NCBI GenBank assembly: GCA_002385545.1
Contig: DGDR01000038.1
Span: 68,251-113,589, forward strand
From: Clostridium sp. UBA3947
GTDB lineage: Bacteria > Bacillota > Clostridia > Clostridiales > Clostridiaceae
Reading direction: 5' to 3'
DNA length: 45,339 nucleotides
The position numbers and the translations under genes are program-made. This document shows positions 35,344 through 44,380 of this stretch, in pieces (the first letter of the stretch is position 1; the number at the start of each line of letters is the position of its first letter). Below the pieces are notes generated by a model. The model was not told the DNA's origin, ran no database searches, and was given only the letters and a program-made list of their open reading frames with translations.

Positions 35344-36045
35344 ATGTCGAAAAAAGAGAAGTTACTTGCAGAAAGTGTGGCAGAGGATATTCTAGCCATG
35401 ATTACAATAGACAAAAAATTTAAACCAGGAGATAAGCTCCCCAATGAAATAGAGCTTTCCTCAGAGCTTAAGGTCAGTAGAACTACCCTAAGAGAAGCTA
35501 TCCGTATTTTAACCTCACACAAGGTACTAGAAATTAAAAGAGGAAAAGGTACCTTCATATCTAATGATTTAGATCTTAATGATACTTTAGGCTTAAACGA
35601 ACTAAATAATGTAAGACACAACATCAAAGATTTGTATGAAATAAGATTGATATTTGAACCTAAAATTGCCTATTATGCAGCTACTAGAGCTACTGACAAG
35701 GAACTAGAGCGAATTCTTTATTATGGTAAGTTGGAGGAGGAAACCATTCTAAAAAAAGAAGATCGTACTGAGGTTGAGCAAGCCTTTCATAAATCTATTG
35801 TTAAGGCTACTCATAATGAATTTATGAATCGGTTAATGCCTATTATTTATAAAGCTATCTATCAAGGTGTTATCTTATCCAATGATAATCCTACAATGAT
35901 TGAAGAAACTATCAACGACCATAGAATGATTATGCACTTTCTAGCAAATCGTGATCCTGAAGGTGCTGAGACAGCCATGAAGCTACATATAATTCATGCT
36001 ATGAGAGGCTTTGAAAAAGAGCTTGAAGCTAAAAAATCAAAATAA
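35344..36045 (+). CDS. GntR-family transcriptional regulator, FadR/FCD subfamily
   Basis: This 233-residue DNA-binding protein has an N-terminal winged helix (residues 8-75: PGDKLPNEIELSSELKVSRT and TTLREAIRILTSHKVLEIKRGKG overlap the recognition helix and wing) and a C-terminal helical FCD ligand domain (about 95-225) with the metal-site residues expected in AFHKSIVKAT and the late His of LHIIHAM. FCD regulators usually sense organic or sugar acids. The ATG at 35344 follows AGGAGG by seven bases; the start ten codons earlier is not supported. It lies 100 bases upstream of ilvD on the same strand. Confidence 0.92.
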   Translation: MSKKEKLLAESVAEDILAMITIDKKFKPGDKLPNEIELSSELKVSRTTLREAIRILTSHKVLEIKRGKGTFISNDLDLNDTLGLNELNNVRHNIKDLYEIRLIFEPKIAYYAATRATDKELERILYYGKLEEETILKKEDRTEVEQAFHKSIVKATHNEFMNRLMPIIYKAIYQGVILSNDNPTMIEETINDHRMIMHFLANRDPEGAETAMKLHIIHAMRGFEKELEAKKSK

Positions 36046-36145
36046 TTCTTCATTGACAGGAGTCATCATACAACTTATAATGTTGTTAGACAACTATATT
36101 TGTGCGGTATTTTTTAAATATATTTATGAAAAGGTGGGAATTTTT

Positions 36146-37822
36146 ATGAGAAGCGACGCAATAAAAAAAGGAGTAAAAAGTGCTCCTCAACGTTCCTTAT
36201 TGAACGCACTAGGCATGACAAAGGAAGAAATGGATAAGCCACTAATAGGAATTGTTAGTTCATACAATGAGATTGTTCCTGGCCATATGAACCTAGATAA
36301 AATTGTAGATGCAGTAAAGCTAGGTGTAGCTATGGCTGGTGGTACTCCTGTTGTTTTTCCCGCTATTGCTGTGTGCGATGGTATTGCTATGGGCCACATA
36401 GGAATGAAATATTCTTTAGTTACAAGGGATTTAATAGCAGATTCCACTGAAGCAATGGCTATGGCTCATGCCTTTGATGGCTTAGTAATGGTACCAAACT
36501 GTGATAAAAATGTACCTGGTCTTTTAATGGCTGCTGCTAGGCTAAATATTCCTACTATCTTTGTAAGTGGTGGTCCAATGCTTGCAGGTAGAGTAGACGG
36601 TTGCAAAACCAGCCTTTCAAGCATGTTTGAGGCTGTAGGTGCTTATCATGCTGGAAAAATCACTGCTGAAAAGCTAGATGAATATGAAAATAAAGTTTGT
36701 GCAACCTGCGGATCATGTTCAGGTATGTACACAGCCAATAGCATGAATTGCTTAACCGAAGTTTTAGGTATGGCCTTGAAGGGAAATGGTACTATTCCAG
36801 CGGTTTATTCTGAAAGAATTAAGCTTGCTAAGCATACTGGAATGCAAATTATGGAGCTTGTTAAAAAGAACATTCGACCTAGAGATATTATGACTAAGGA
36901 TGCCTTTTTAAATGCATTAACTATGGATATGGCTCTCGGCTGTAGCACCAATAGTATGTTGCATTTGCCAGCTATTGCACATGAAGCAGGAGTAGAGTTA
37001 AATGTTGATATTGCTAATGAGATAAGTGCAAAAACTCCTAACCTTTGCCACTTAGCTCCTGCAGGTCCAGCCTATATGGAAGACTTAAACGAAGCTGGCG
37101 GTATTTATGCTGTTATGAATGAAATAAATAAATTAGGCTTATTAAAAACAGATCTACTTACTTGCACAGGCAAAACTGTTGGAGAAAATATTAAGGGTTG
37201 CGTTAACAAGAATCCTAACATAATAAGACCAGTAGAGAATCCTTACAGCCCAACTGGTGGTATAGCAGTTTTAAAGGGTAACCTTGCTCCTGACTCCTGC
37301 GTAGTAAAACGTTCAGCTGTAGTACCTGAAATGTTAAAGCACGAAGGGCCTGCTAGGGTATTTGACTGTGAGGAAGATGCCTTAGAAGCAATAAATACTG
37401 GTAAAATCGTAGCTGGTGATGTAGTTGTAATTAGATATGAAGGTCCTAAAGGGGGCCCTGGTATGAGAGAAATGCTTAATCCTACTTCCGCTATTGCTGG
37501 AAGAGGTCTTGACAGTACCGTTGCTCTAATAACCGACGGTCGTTTCAGTGGAGCCAGCAGAGGCGCTTCTATAGGTCACGTTTGTCCAGAAGCTGCTGTA
37601 GGTGGGCCAATTGCTTTAGTTGAAGACGGAGATATAATCCAAATTGATATAAATAACAATAGCATCAATCTATTAGTTAGTGATGAGGAGCTAGCAAGAA
37701 GAAGAGCAAATTGGAAGCCTAGAAAGCCTCAGGTAACTACAGGCTACCTAGCTAGATATAGTGCTATGGTTTCTGCAAGCTGTAAAGGTGCTATTTTAGA
37801 GGCTCCAAAGGAAAATTTATAA
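36146..37822 (+). CDS. ilvD: Dihydroxy-acid dehydratase (IlvD/Edd family)
   Basis: This iron-sulfur enzyme dehydrates 2,3-dihydroxy-3-methyl(butanoate/pentanoate) to the 2-keto acids of valine and isoleucine synthesis. The 558-residue protein is full length. Cluster and active-site motifs are AVCDGIAMGHIGM, NCDKNVPG (the signature cysteine), CATCGSCSGMYTANSMNCL, and the C-terminal TDGRFSGASRGASIGHVCPEAA. The ATG at 36146 has AGGTGGG upstream; a track start at 36011 would overlap gntR by 35 bases and add 45 residues unlike the family. It stands apart from other ilv/leu genes and sits behind an FCD regulator, so a related sugar-acid dehydratase is a lesser possibility. Confidence 0.92.
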   Translation: MRSDAIKKGVKSAPQRSLLNALGMTKEEMDKPLIGIVSSYNEIVPGHMNLDKIVDAVKLGVAMAGGTPVVFPAIAVCDGIAMGHIGMKYSLVTRDLIADSTEAMAMAHAFDGLVMVPNCDKNVPGLLMAAARLNIPTIFVSGGPMLAGRVDGCKTSLSSMFEAVGAYHAGKITAEKLDEYENKVCATCGSCSGMYTANSMNCLTEVLGMALKGNGTIPAVYSERIKLAKHTGMQIMELVKKNIRPRDIMTKDAFLNALTMDMALGCSTNSMLHLPAIAHEAGVELNVDIANEISAKTPNLCHLAPAGPAYMEDLNEAGGIYAVMNEINKLGLLKTDLLTCTGKTVGENIKGCVNKNPNIIRPVENPYSPTGGIAVLKGNLAPDSCVVKRSAVVPEMLKHEGPARVFDCEEDALEAINTGKIVAGDVVVIRYEGPKGGPGMREMLNPTSAIAGRGLDSTVALITDGRFSGASRGASIGHVCPEAAVGGPIALVEDGDIIQIDINNNSINLLVSDEELARRRANWKPRKPQVTTGYLARYSAMVSASCKGAILEAPKENL

Positions 37823-37855
37823 TTATCAATAAAAAATTAATTATCCCTTAAAAGT

Positions 37856-37894
37856 GCTGTTACACCACTGGCGATCTGCTAGTGGTGCAACAGT
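37856..37894. terminator. Intrinsic terminator after ilvD (bidirectional)
   Basis: GCTGTTACACCACT/AGTGGTGCAACAGT form a 14-base stem with one mismatch and an 11-base loop, followed on the plus strand by CTTTTTT. On the minus strand it is followed by CTTTTAA and may also serve clpB. It belongs to the same sequence family as 8417-8457 and 41727-41763. Confidence 0.88.
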
Positions 37895-37928
37895 CTTTTT
37901 TACACTTGATTTTTTATATGCAAACTAC

Positions 37929-40520
37929 TTAATTTACAAGTATTTTCAGTTCATCTTCTATAAGATCTACCCTTATCTCCTTGCCTGGAGCTACAGAACC
38001 CTTAATAATCATTTTTCCTATTTCTGTTTCTATAAACTTCTGCATGTATCTCTTTATTGGTCTTGCTCCATACACTGGATCATAGGCCCTATCTGCCATA
38101 TAATGCTTTGCTTCTTCAGTAACCCTTAAGCATATACGTCTGTCATCCAGTCTTCTTTGTATATCTGCTAAGGCTAAATCAATAATCTTAATTATTTCTT
38201 CCTTTCTCAAAGGCTTAAATAGAACAATTTCATCCACACGGTTTAAAAACTCTGGCTTGAAGTGTCTATTTAACTCCGACATAACTGCCTCTCTAGCCCT
38301 ATCTTCTATATCGCCCTTATCATTAATTCCTCTTAGTAAATACTCACTACCTATATTGGATGTCATTATAACTACTGTGTTTTTAAAGTCTACCGTCCTT
38401 CCTTGACTATCGGTTAACCTTCCGTCGTCTAAAAGCTGTAAAAGCACATTAAACACTTCTGGATGAGCCTTTTCAATTTCATCAAAGAGAATTACGGAAT
38501 AGGGCTTTCTCCTTACTGCCTCGGTAAGTTGGCCCCCTTCCTCATAGCCTACATAACCGGGAGGAGCTCCTATGAGTCTTGCCACAGTATGCTTCTCCAT
38601 ATATTCTGACATATCTATTCTAACTATATTATCCTCACTGTCGAACAAGGCTTCAGATAAGGCCTTCGACAGCTCTGTTTTACCTACTCCAGTAGGTCCT
38701 AGGAAGATGAAGGAACCTACAGGTCTTCTTGGGTCCTTTAGTCCAGAACGAGCTCTTATTACAGCATCAGCTACTGCTGTCACTGCCTGGTCTTGTCCTA
38801 TAACCCTCTTATGGAGAATATTTTCTAAGTTCAGTAGCTTATCTCTTTCATTCTCCACTAGCTTTGTAATTGGTATACCTGTCCAGCGGGATACTATTTC
38901 TGCAATCTCTTCCTCTGTAACCTCTTCCTTTAACAATGTATTTTCGCTGTTCTTTTTCTTTTCCTTTTCCTCCTCCAATTGCTTTTGAAGTTCTGGTAAC
39001 CTACCATGCTTTAATACAGCCAGCTTTTCTAAATCGTATCTTCTCTCAGCCTCTTCTATTTCTCTAGTTACTTCTTCAATTTGAGCCTTTAGTTCTTTTT
39101 CTCGCATGATATTTTGCTTTTCTAGCTCCCACTGTGCCTTCATTTTATTTGCATCTTCCTTTAAGGAGCTTATTTCCTTTTCCAAAGCATTAAGCCTATC
39201 TAAGGATATTTCATCCTCTTCCTTTTTTAAAGCCTGACGTTCTATTTCAAGCTGCATAATACGTCTAGATATCTCATCAATCTCAGTAGGCATACTATCA
39301 ATTTCAGTCCTAATCATGGCAGCAGCCTCATCCATTAAGTCTATTGCCTTATCTGGCAAGAACCTGTCACTGATGTATCTATTAGAAAGTACTGCACAGG
39401 CTATTATAGCATTATCTGTTATTCTAACACCATGATGAATTTCAAATCTTTCCTTTAGGCCTCTAAGTATAGATATAGTATCCTCCACCGTTGGTTGTTC
39501 AACTATAATGGGTTGAAATCTTCTCTCTAAAGCTGCATCCTTTTCAATATAGGTTCTATATTCATCTAAGGTAGTAGCACCAATGCAGTGCAGCTCTCCT
39601 CTAGCTAGCATTGGCTTTAGCAAATTACTAGCATCCATAGCGCCTTCAGACTTACCAGCTCCTACAATATTATGTAGCTCATCTATAAACAATATTATCC
39701 TGCCATTGGAGTTGTTCACCTCATTTAGTACTGCCTTTAATCTTTCTTCAAATTCCCCTCTATATTTAGCTCCTGCTATTAGAGAACCTATATCTAGAGC
39801 AAATATGGTTTTATCCTTTAGACCTTCTGGCACATCCCCCTTTAATATTCTTTGTGCTAAGCCTTCTACCACAGCGGTTTTACCTACTCCAGGCTCTCCT
39901 ATAAGCACAGGGTTATTCTTGGTTCTTCTAGATAAAATCCTTATAGCTCGTCTTATTTCTGCATCTCTTCCTATAACAGGATCTATCTTACCCTGTCTTG
40001 CCATTTCTACTAAATCTCGACCATATTTATTTAATACGTCGTAGGTATCCTCAGGATTTGGGGATGTAATTCTTTGGTTACTTCTTACCTTACTTAAAGC
40101 TATCATAAACTTATCTATAGTGATACCATATTTTCTAAAAATGGACTGGAGGGACCTATCTCTATCTTTTAATAGTGCAATGTAAAGATGCTCAACGCTA
40201 GTATACTCATCCTTAAACCTTTTAGCCTCATCCTCTCCTTGATTAAGAAGTTGCTCAAATCTTCTAGACATATATATTTCTGAGGCTCCATTGCCATAAA
40301 CCTTAGGTAAACTTTGAAGCTGAGCTTCTACGTCCCTTATATACATTGGAAGATCTGCTCCCATATATTTGATTAGCTTTGGTATAAGTCCATCCTCTTG
40401 GGTTAGCAAAGCTAGGTGAAGGTGTTCTACATCAATTTGCTGATGGCCCATTCTTACTGCAATGTCCTTTGCAGACAAAATTGCGCTTTGAGCCTTTTCC
40501 GTAACCCTTTCTATATTCAT
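37929..40520 (-). CDS. clpB: ATP-dependent disaggregase ClpB
   Basis: This Hsp100 chaperone extracts polypeptides from aggregates together with DnaK/DnaJ. The 863-residue protein has a Clp N domain (1-145), AAA+ module 1 with Walker A GEPGVGKT (about 204) and FIDELHNIVGAGKSEGAMDA, the long coiled-coil M domain (about 405-525), AAA+ module 2 with Walker A GPTGVGKT (about 607) and the GYVGYEEGGQL pore loop, and a C-terminal D2-small domain. No ClpP-binding IGF loop is evident. It follows the J-protein gene by 17 bases and shares its CtsR-controlled transcript. Confidence 0.97.
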   Translation of the reverse strand: MNIERVTEKAQSAILSAKDIAVRMGHQQIDVEHLHLALLTQEDGLIPKLIKYMGADLPMYIRDVEAQLQSLPKVYGNGASEIYMSRRFEQLLNQGEDEAKRFKDEYTSVEHLYIALLKDRDRSLQSIFRKYGITIDKFMIALSKVRSNQRITSPNPEDTYDVLNKYGRDLVEMARQGKIDPVIGRDAEIRRAIRILSRRTKNNPVLIGEPGVGKTAVVEGLAQRILKGDVPEGLKDKTIFALDIGSLIAGAKYRGEFEERLKAVLNEVNNSNGRIILFIDELHNIVGAGKSEGAMDASNLLKPMLARGELHCIGATTLDEYRTYIEKDAALERRFQPIIVEQPTVEDTISILRGLKERFEIHHGVRITDNAIIACAVLSNRYISDRFLPDKAIDLMDEAAAMIRTEIDSMPTEIDEISRRIMQLEIERQALKKEEDEISLDRLNALEKEISSLKEDANKMKAQWELEKQNIMREKELKAQIEEVTREIEEAERRYDLEKLAVLKHGRLPELQKQLEEEKEKKKNSENTLLKEEVTEEEIAEIVSRWTGIPITKLVENERDKLLNLENILHKRVIGQDQAVTAVADAVIRARSGLKDPRRPVGSFIFLGPTGVGKTELSKALSEALFDSEDNIVRIDMSEYMEKHTVARLIGAPPGYVGYEEGGQLTEAVRRKPYSVILFDEIEKAHPEVFNVLLQLLDDGRLTDSQGRTVDFKNTVVIMTSNIGSEYLLRGINDKGDIEDRAREAVMSELNRHFKPEFLNRVDEIVLFKPLRKEEIIKIIDLALADIQRRLDDRRICLRVTEEAKHYMADRAYDPVYGARPIKRYMQKFIETEIGKMIIKGSVAPGKEIRVDLIEDELKILVN

Positions 40521-40537
40521 AAAGCTTCAACTCCTCT

Positions 40538-41473
40538 CTATAAATTATTACCCTTTGAAAGATCCCTTAATCCTTCAAATAGCTTTTTCATATCATCCGT
40601 TATATACCTTGGATTTACTATTCTTATTTTTATATATAAATTTCCTCTTCTTCCTTGTCTATCGATATAACCTTTTTCAGGAATCCTTAATTTAGTGTCT
40701 GTCTGAATACCTGCCGGAATTCTAACTAATATTTTGCCATCTAGAGTTTCTACGGAAGCTTCACTTCCTAAAGCTGCCTCCCAGGGTAACACATCCACAC
40801 TAGTTGTTATATCTAAGCCATCAAGAGTTTGGTTAGGTTCTGTCTTCATTTTAACCGTTAGATATAAATCTCCATTTTCTCCACCATTAATTCCTGGCTC
40901 TCCTTGACCTTTTAATCTGATTTTCTCACCGTCATTAACACCCTGAGGAACCTTAAAGGTAAGACTTTTTGATTGATTTTCTCTTCTAAAGGAAATTTTC
41001 TTTTCTAGTCCCTTGAAGCCCTCTAACAGGGTAACTTCTAACTCTGTCTCAATATCCTTACCCTTCCTGCTAAAGGTTGACCTTCTATGTCCTCCAGTTC
41101 CTTTTCCAAAAAGGTCACTAAAGTCAAAACGACTATCACCAAAGAACATATTAAAAAAGTCACTGTACTGGCTTGAGCCACTGCTGCTAAAATCATATCT
41201 GAAGTTGTCAAAACCAAACTGTGAAGGATCAAAATCATATCCCCCTTGGAAATTGAATCCGCTACCAAAGGCATCGTATTGCTTTCTCTTTTCTTCATCT
41301 CCTAGCACTTCATAGGCTTCAGTAACATCCTTAAACTTTTCCTCTGCCTCCTTATTACCTGGATTTGCATCAGGATGGTACTTTTTAGCCAGCTTTCGAT
41401 AAGCCTTTTTTATCTCATCTTGAGAAGCTTTTTTATCAACTCCAAGAATTTGGTAGTAATCCTTATACTTCAC
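40538..41473 (-). CDS. cbpA: CbpA-like J-domain co-chaperone (no zinc finger)
   Basis: This 311-residue DnaJ-class protein has an N-terminal J domain (1-70) with the HPD motif in KKYHPDANPGN, a Gly/Phe-rich linker (about 75-135: SGFNFQGGYDFDPSQFGFDN), and the two beta-sandwich client-binding domains (about 140-300). The CxxCxGxG zinc-finger repeats of DnaJ proper are absent, which makes it a class II or CbpA-type protein. Being paired with clpB behind a CtsR site suggests a dedicated disaggregation co-chaperone. It would still need DnaK from elsewhere. Confidence 0.93.
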   Translation of the reverse strand: MKYKDYYQILGVDKKASQDEIKKAYRKLAKKYHPDANPGNKEAEEKFKDVTEAYEVLGDEEKRKQYDAFGSGFNFQGGYDFDPSQFGFDNFRYDFSSSGSSQYSDFFNMFFGDSRFDFSDLFGKGTGGHRRSTFSRKGKDIETELEVTLLEGFKGLEKKISFRRENQSKSLTFKVPQGVNDGEKIRLKGQGEPGINGGENGDLYLTVKMKTEPNQTLDGLDITTSVDVLPWEAALGSEASVETLDGKILVRIPAGIQTDTKLRIPEKGYIDRQGRRGNLYIKIRIVNPRYITDDMKKLFEGLRDLSKGNNL

Positions 41474-41550
41474 ATTATCATCCCTTCTTCTATTTATTGA
41501 TTTTTAGTTGATGTTATCTATTTCAATATAAAATTATTTGCTATATAAAA

Positions 41551-41567
41551 CCTGACCTTCTTTGACC
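41551..41567 (-). promoter_or_regulatory. CtsR operator upstream of the J-protein-clpB operon
   Basis: On the minus strand the sequence is GGTCAAA-GAA-GGTCAGG, a direct heptad repeat matching the CtsR consensus (A/G)GTCAAA-NAN-(A/G)GTCAAA in 12 of 14 positions. It lies about 80 bases before the J-protein start, where a repressor would block initiation. Confidence 0.75.
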
Positions 41568-41726
41568 TTAATCTTATAATAGCAAAGCTATTTTCCATAA
41601 TCAAGCACATTAATAAAAAAATCTATATAATTTATTATTAATTTGTACCTAAAAATCTTCATTATACCTATTAATATCCTCTTTTATAAAGCAATCTACG
41701 CCTTATTTAATATTTTACGTAAAAAA

Positions 41727-41763
41727 CTGTTGCACAACTAGCAAATCAGTTATTGTGCAACAG
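41727..41763 (-). terminator. Intrinsic terminator after the L,D-transpeptidase gene
   Basis: Arms CTGTTGCACAA/TTGTGCAACAG form an 11-base perfect stem; on the minus strand TTTTTT follows. It is the third member of the CTGTTGCACAA terminator family in this window. Confidence 0.9.
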
Positions 41764-41772
41764 CTCCTTAAT

Positions 41773-43161
41773 TTAATAATAGCATATTATTGGAGTGCCT
41801 GGAGAAATGTTATTGAAAATATCCTTAGCTAAATAATAGGGACAATTTATGCAACCATGTGAACCATTGGTTTTATATATATCTCCTCCAAAGGTACTTC
41901 TCCAGCTAGCATCATGTATTCCAATACCTCCATTAAAGGGCATCCAGAAGGTAACTGGTGAAGCATAATCTGCTCCCCTTAGAATAGTATCTCTTTGCTT
42001 ATATTTTAAAATATAAATACCGCTGGGAGTTGAATTCCCTGCTTTTACGTTTCCAGTAACAATAGGACCATGAGTCACCAGATTGCCATTTTTATAAAAC
42101 CATAAATATTGACTAGATATGTTTATTTCTACATAAGTATTACCAATATCATTGCTTCCTTTAACTTGAGCTTGTTGTGCGTAAATTGGCTCCCTAGAAA
42201 CAGTTTGTCCATCTTTTATGGCTGCAATTAAGGCTTCTGTTTCCTTTAAAACATTAATTCGCCATCCATAATCTCCACCACCAATATTTATGCTTCCTCC
42301 TGAAGAGGTTTTAAATTTCCTTGTTTTTCCTACAGTGTTAAATTGGTTAGCAATAGATTGAACATATTCTTTCACCTGTTTTTCATCAATTGCTATTGAA
42401 TAATCCTCATTTACTATTAGCCATTTATTTATAGTATTACTATCTAAAGTAACCTGTGCCTCTCCAAAGGCATAAGTAATCTTTGCTGCTACATATTTAT
42501 TAAGTATGTCCCTTGTTTCTATAACTTTTGGAGATTTTGACGTATACTGAGGATTAACGTAGCAATTTTCAGCCTCTAAATTTATTTCATCCTTCCTGCT
42601 TAATATAGCGGCACTTAATCTATCATCGAAAACTTCTTTGTTAATCTTGTTGCCGTATATTTCATCTACAATGACAAAGCTGCCCTTATCAAAGCTAAAG
42701 CTTGGATTTTTAGGCTCTACAATATTTGCCTTGTCAAAGCAGGCCAGTTTACTTACCCGTTCCTCCAGCATAGCCTTATCATAAGCTACTCCTTCGGTTA
42801 CTTTAAATTCATTTGAATTGAAAAGAGCAATAAACCATTTAAAGGGATTCTGCTTCTCTTTAATATAGCTAAAGTCTCCCTTACAGTTATACTCCAATCC
42901 AATTTCTCCCGCTTTTATCTGCTCCTCTTTTTCTTCTCGTTCCTTTAACTTTATTGAGTACTTCTCAAGCTCTACCGACATTATTTGGTTAACTTCTTTC
43001 ACAGATTTTCCAGAAACCAGTATGCCATTAATCTCTGTACCTATAAAAAAATGCTGAGTAAAAAATATTACCATAATAAAATACACTAATAGTACAAGAC
43101 AAAGAATAATGGCTCCTATAATGCCAGCTATCTTAAGTTTCCTTTTCTGTTTTTCAGTCAT
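41773..43161 (-). CDS. L,D-transpeptidase (YkuD) with peptidoglycan-binding-like domain
   Basis: This is a membrane-anchored cell wall cross-linking enzyme that forms 3-3 or lipoprotein-type peptide links. The 462-residue protein has a short basic N-terminus, one membrane helix (about 11-33), a long extracellular PG_binding_4-type region (about 40-320), and a C-terminal YkuD domain. The catalytic motif is GIHDASWRSTFGG followed by GSHGCINCP with the nucleophile C437 and H435. The TEINGILVSGKSVKEVNQ opening of the outer domain is typical of clostridial VanW/YkuD-linked domains. It is monocistronic, with a terminator just past its stop. Confidence 0.93.
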   Translation of the reverse strand: MTEKQKRKLKIAGIIGAIILCLVLLVYFIMVIFFTQHFFIGTEINGILVSGKSVKEVNQIMSVELEKYSIKLKEREEKEEQIKAGEIGLEYNCKGDFSYIKEKQNPFKWFIALFNSNEFKVTEGVAYDKAMLEERVSKLACFDKANIVEPKNPSFSFDKGSFVIVDEIYGNKINKEVFDDRLSAAILSRKDEINLEAENCYVNPQYTSKSPKVIETRDILNKYVAAKITYAFGEAQVTLDSNTINKWLIVNEDYSIAIDEKQVKEYVQSIANQFNTVGKTRKFKTSSGGSINIGGGDYGWRINVLKETEALIAAIKDGQTVSREPIYAQQAQVKGSNDIGNTYVEINISSQYLWFYKNGNLVTHGPIVTGNVKAGNSTPSGIYILKYKQRDTILRGADYASPVTFWMPFNGGIGIHDASWRSTFGGDIYKTNGSHGCINCPYYLAKDIFNNISPGTPIICYY

Positions 43162-43291
43162 ACACCCATCCCTCTAAACAACAAATAAATTTTGAATTAT
43201 TTATATATATTTTACAATTCATTTTATGTAATAAGCTTAATATATAATACCACTCTTGTAAACTTTTATTTTTTCAAATCCAATTTTAAAT

Positions 43292-44173
43292 TTAAACAAC
43301 AGTATTTCTTCCTCTTACTTTGGCCTTGTATAGCTTTTCGTCAACTAACTTAATGATTCCATTTGGAGTCATACACTTGTTTCCATCACAAACGGTATAA
43401 ACTCCAAAGCTTGCTGTTATATGAATCTTGTTATTGTCAATTTCAAAATCCTTTTCCATAACACTCTTTCTAATCCTTTCGGCAATAGCATGAGCTTCCT
43501 CCATATTTGTGTTAACCAGTGTTATAATAAACTCCTCACCGCCAAATCTAGCAACCCAATCCTTATCCTTTCGTATATTATCCTCTAAAATTTTAGCAAA
43601 TCTACGCAAAACCTCATCTCCAGCAATATGTCCATATTTATCATTTATATCTTTAAAATAATCTATATCAGTAAATATAATAGATAGAGGTTCTTTACTT
43701 CCTTTAGCCTTTAATAAATCCTCAGGAAGCCGTTCATATATAAACCTTCTATTATATAGATTGGTTAACTCATCTTTTATAGCCAGCTTATTCATTAAAT
43801 CAATTTTATAAAAAAGCTTCATTCTCGTTCCTGATTTTCTATCCTTCAAATAAATTTCATTAGTAGCCTCTTTTATTAATTCTACTACTATTTTTTTACC
43901 CTTAATTAAAATAGGTACTGCGGTTATCATAAAAATTCGATTATCGTCATGTTCCATTTCTATTACAGTTTCACCTTTCTGACAGGCTTTTGCAAGAATA
44001 CATTTTTCGCATTCCTCATTGCTCCAGCCTTCATAGCAACTAATATCAGTGTTAATTAATTCACCATCCCTTAACTCCACTATTTTTTTATTCTCCGAAT
44101 CTATAATTCTTATATGGTCATATATTTTTTCCAAAAGTCCTATTTCGTCTTTAATTATATCCAATTCTTTCAT
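43292..44173 (-). CDS. Diguanylate cyclase with Cys-rich N-terminal sensor
   Basis: This predicted soluble enzyme makes cyclic di-GMP. The 293-residue protein has an N-terminal PAS-like sensor (about 1-115) with four clustered cysteines (C46, C55, C58, C64 in CYEGW, ECEKC and KAC), then a GGDEF domain (about 130-290) with DELTNLYNRR, FTDIDYFKDIND and the catalytic GGEEF at 211-215. The usual RxxD product-inhibition site is not clearly present (KDKD at that position). I start at the ATG at 44173 with GGGAG eight bases upstream; the start 25 codons earlier lacks one. The cysteines could bind a metal or an Fe-S cluster or act as a redox switch; that is inference. Confidence 0.88.
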   Translation of the reverse strand: MKELDIIKDEIGLLEKIYDHIRIIDSENKKIVELRDGELINTDISCYEGWSNEECEKCILAKACQKGETVIEMEHDDNRIFMITAVPILIKGKKIVVELIKEATNEIYLKDRKSGTRMKLFYKIDLMNKLAIKDELTNLYNRRFIYERLPEDLLKAKGSKEPLSIIFTDIDYFKDINDKYGHIAGDEVLRRFAKILEDNIRKDKDWVARFGGEEFIITLVNTNMEEAHAIAERIRKSVMEKDFEIDNNKIHITASFGVYTVCDGNKCMTPNGIIKLVDEKLYKAKVRGRNTVV

Positions 44174-44380
44174 CAGATCATCTCCCAGTATGTCATTGTA
44201 AAAAGCATTTTTATGTAAAATGAATTTAGCTTTTTTTAGTACTAACATTAATATTTTAATTATATTATGAAACTTTGTATATACTATAAATCAATTTATA
44301 TTACTTTATTCTATGAGCAAGATTGAATCATATTCACCTCCAAGAAGCTTTATTTTCACCTAATATCCTTTCCCAGCTGT

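Noticed and set aside
36011..36145. N-terminal extension of ilvD that overlaps the gntR gene.
   Set aside because: The 45 extra residues do not resemble IlvD, no ribosome site precedes them, and the ATG at 36146 has one and starts at the usual family N-terminus.
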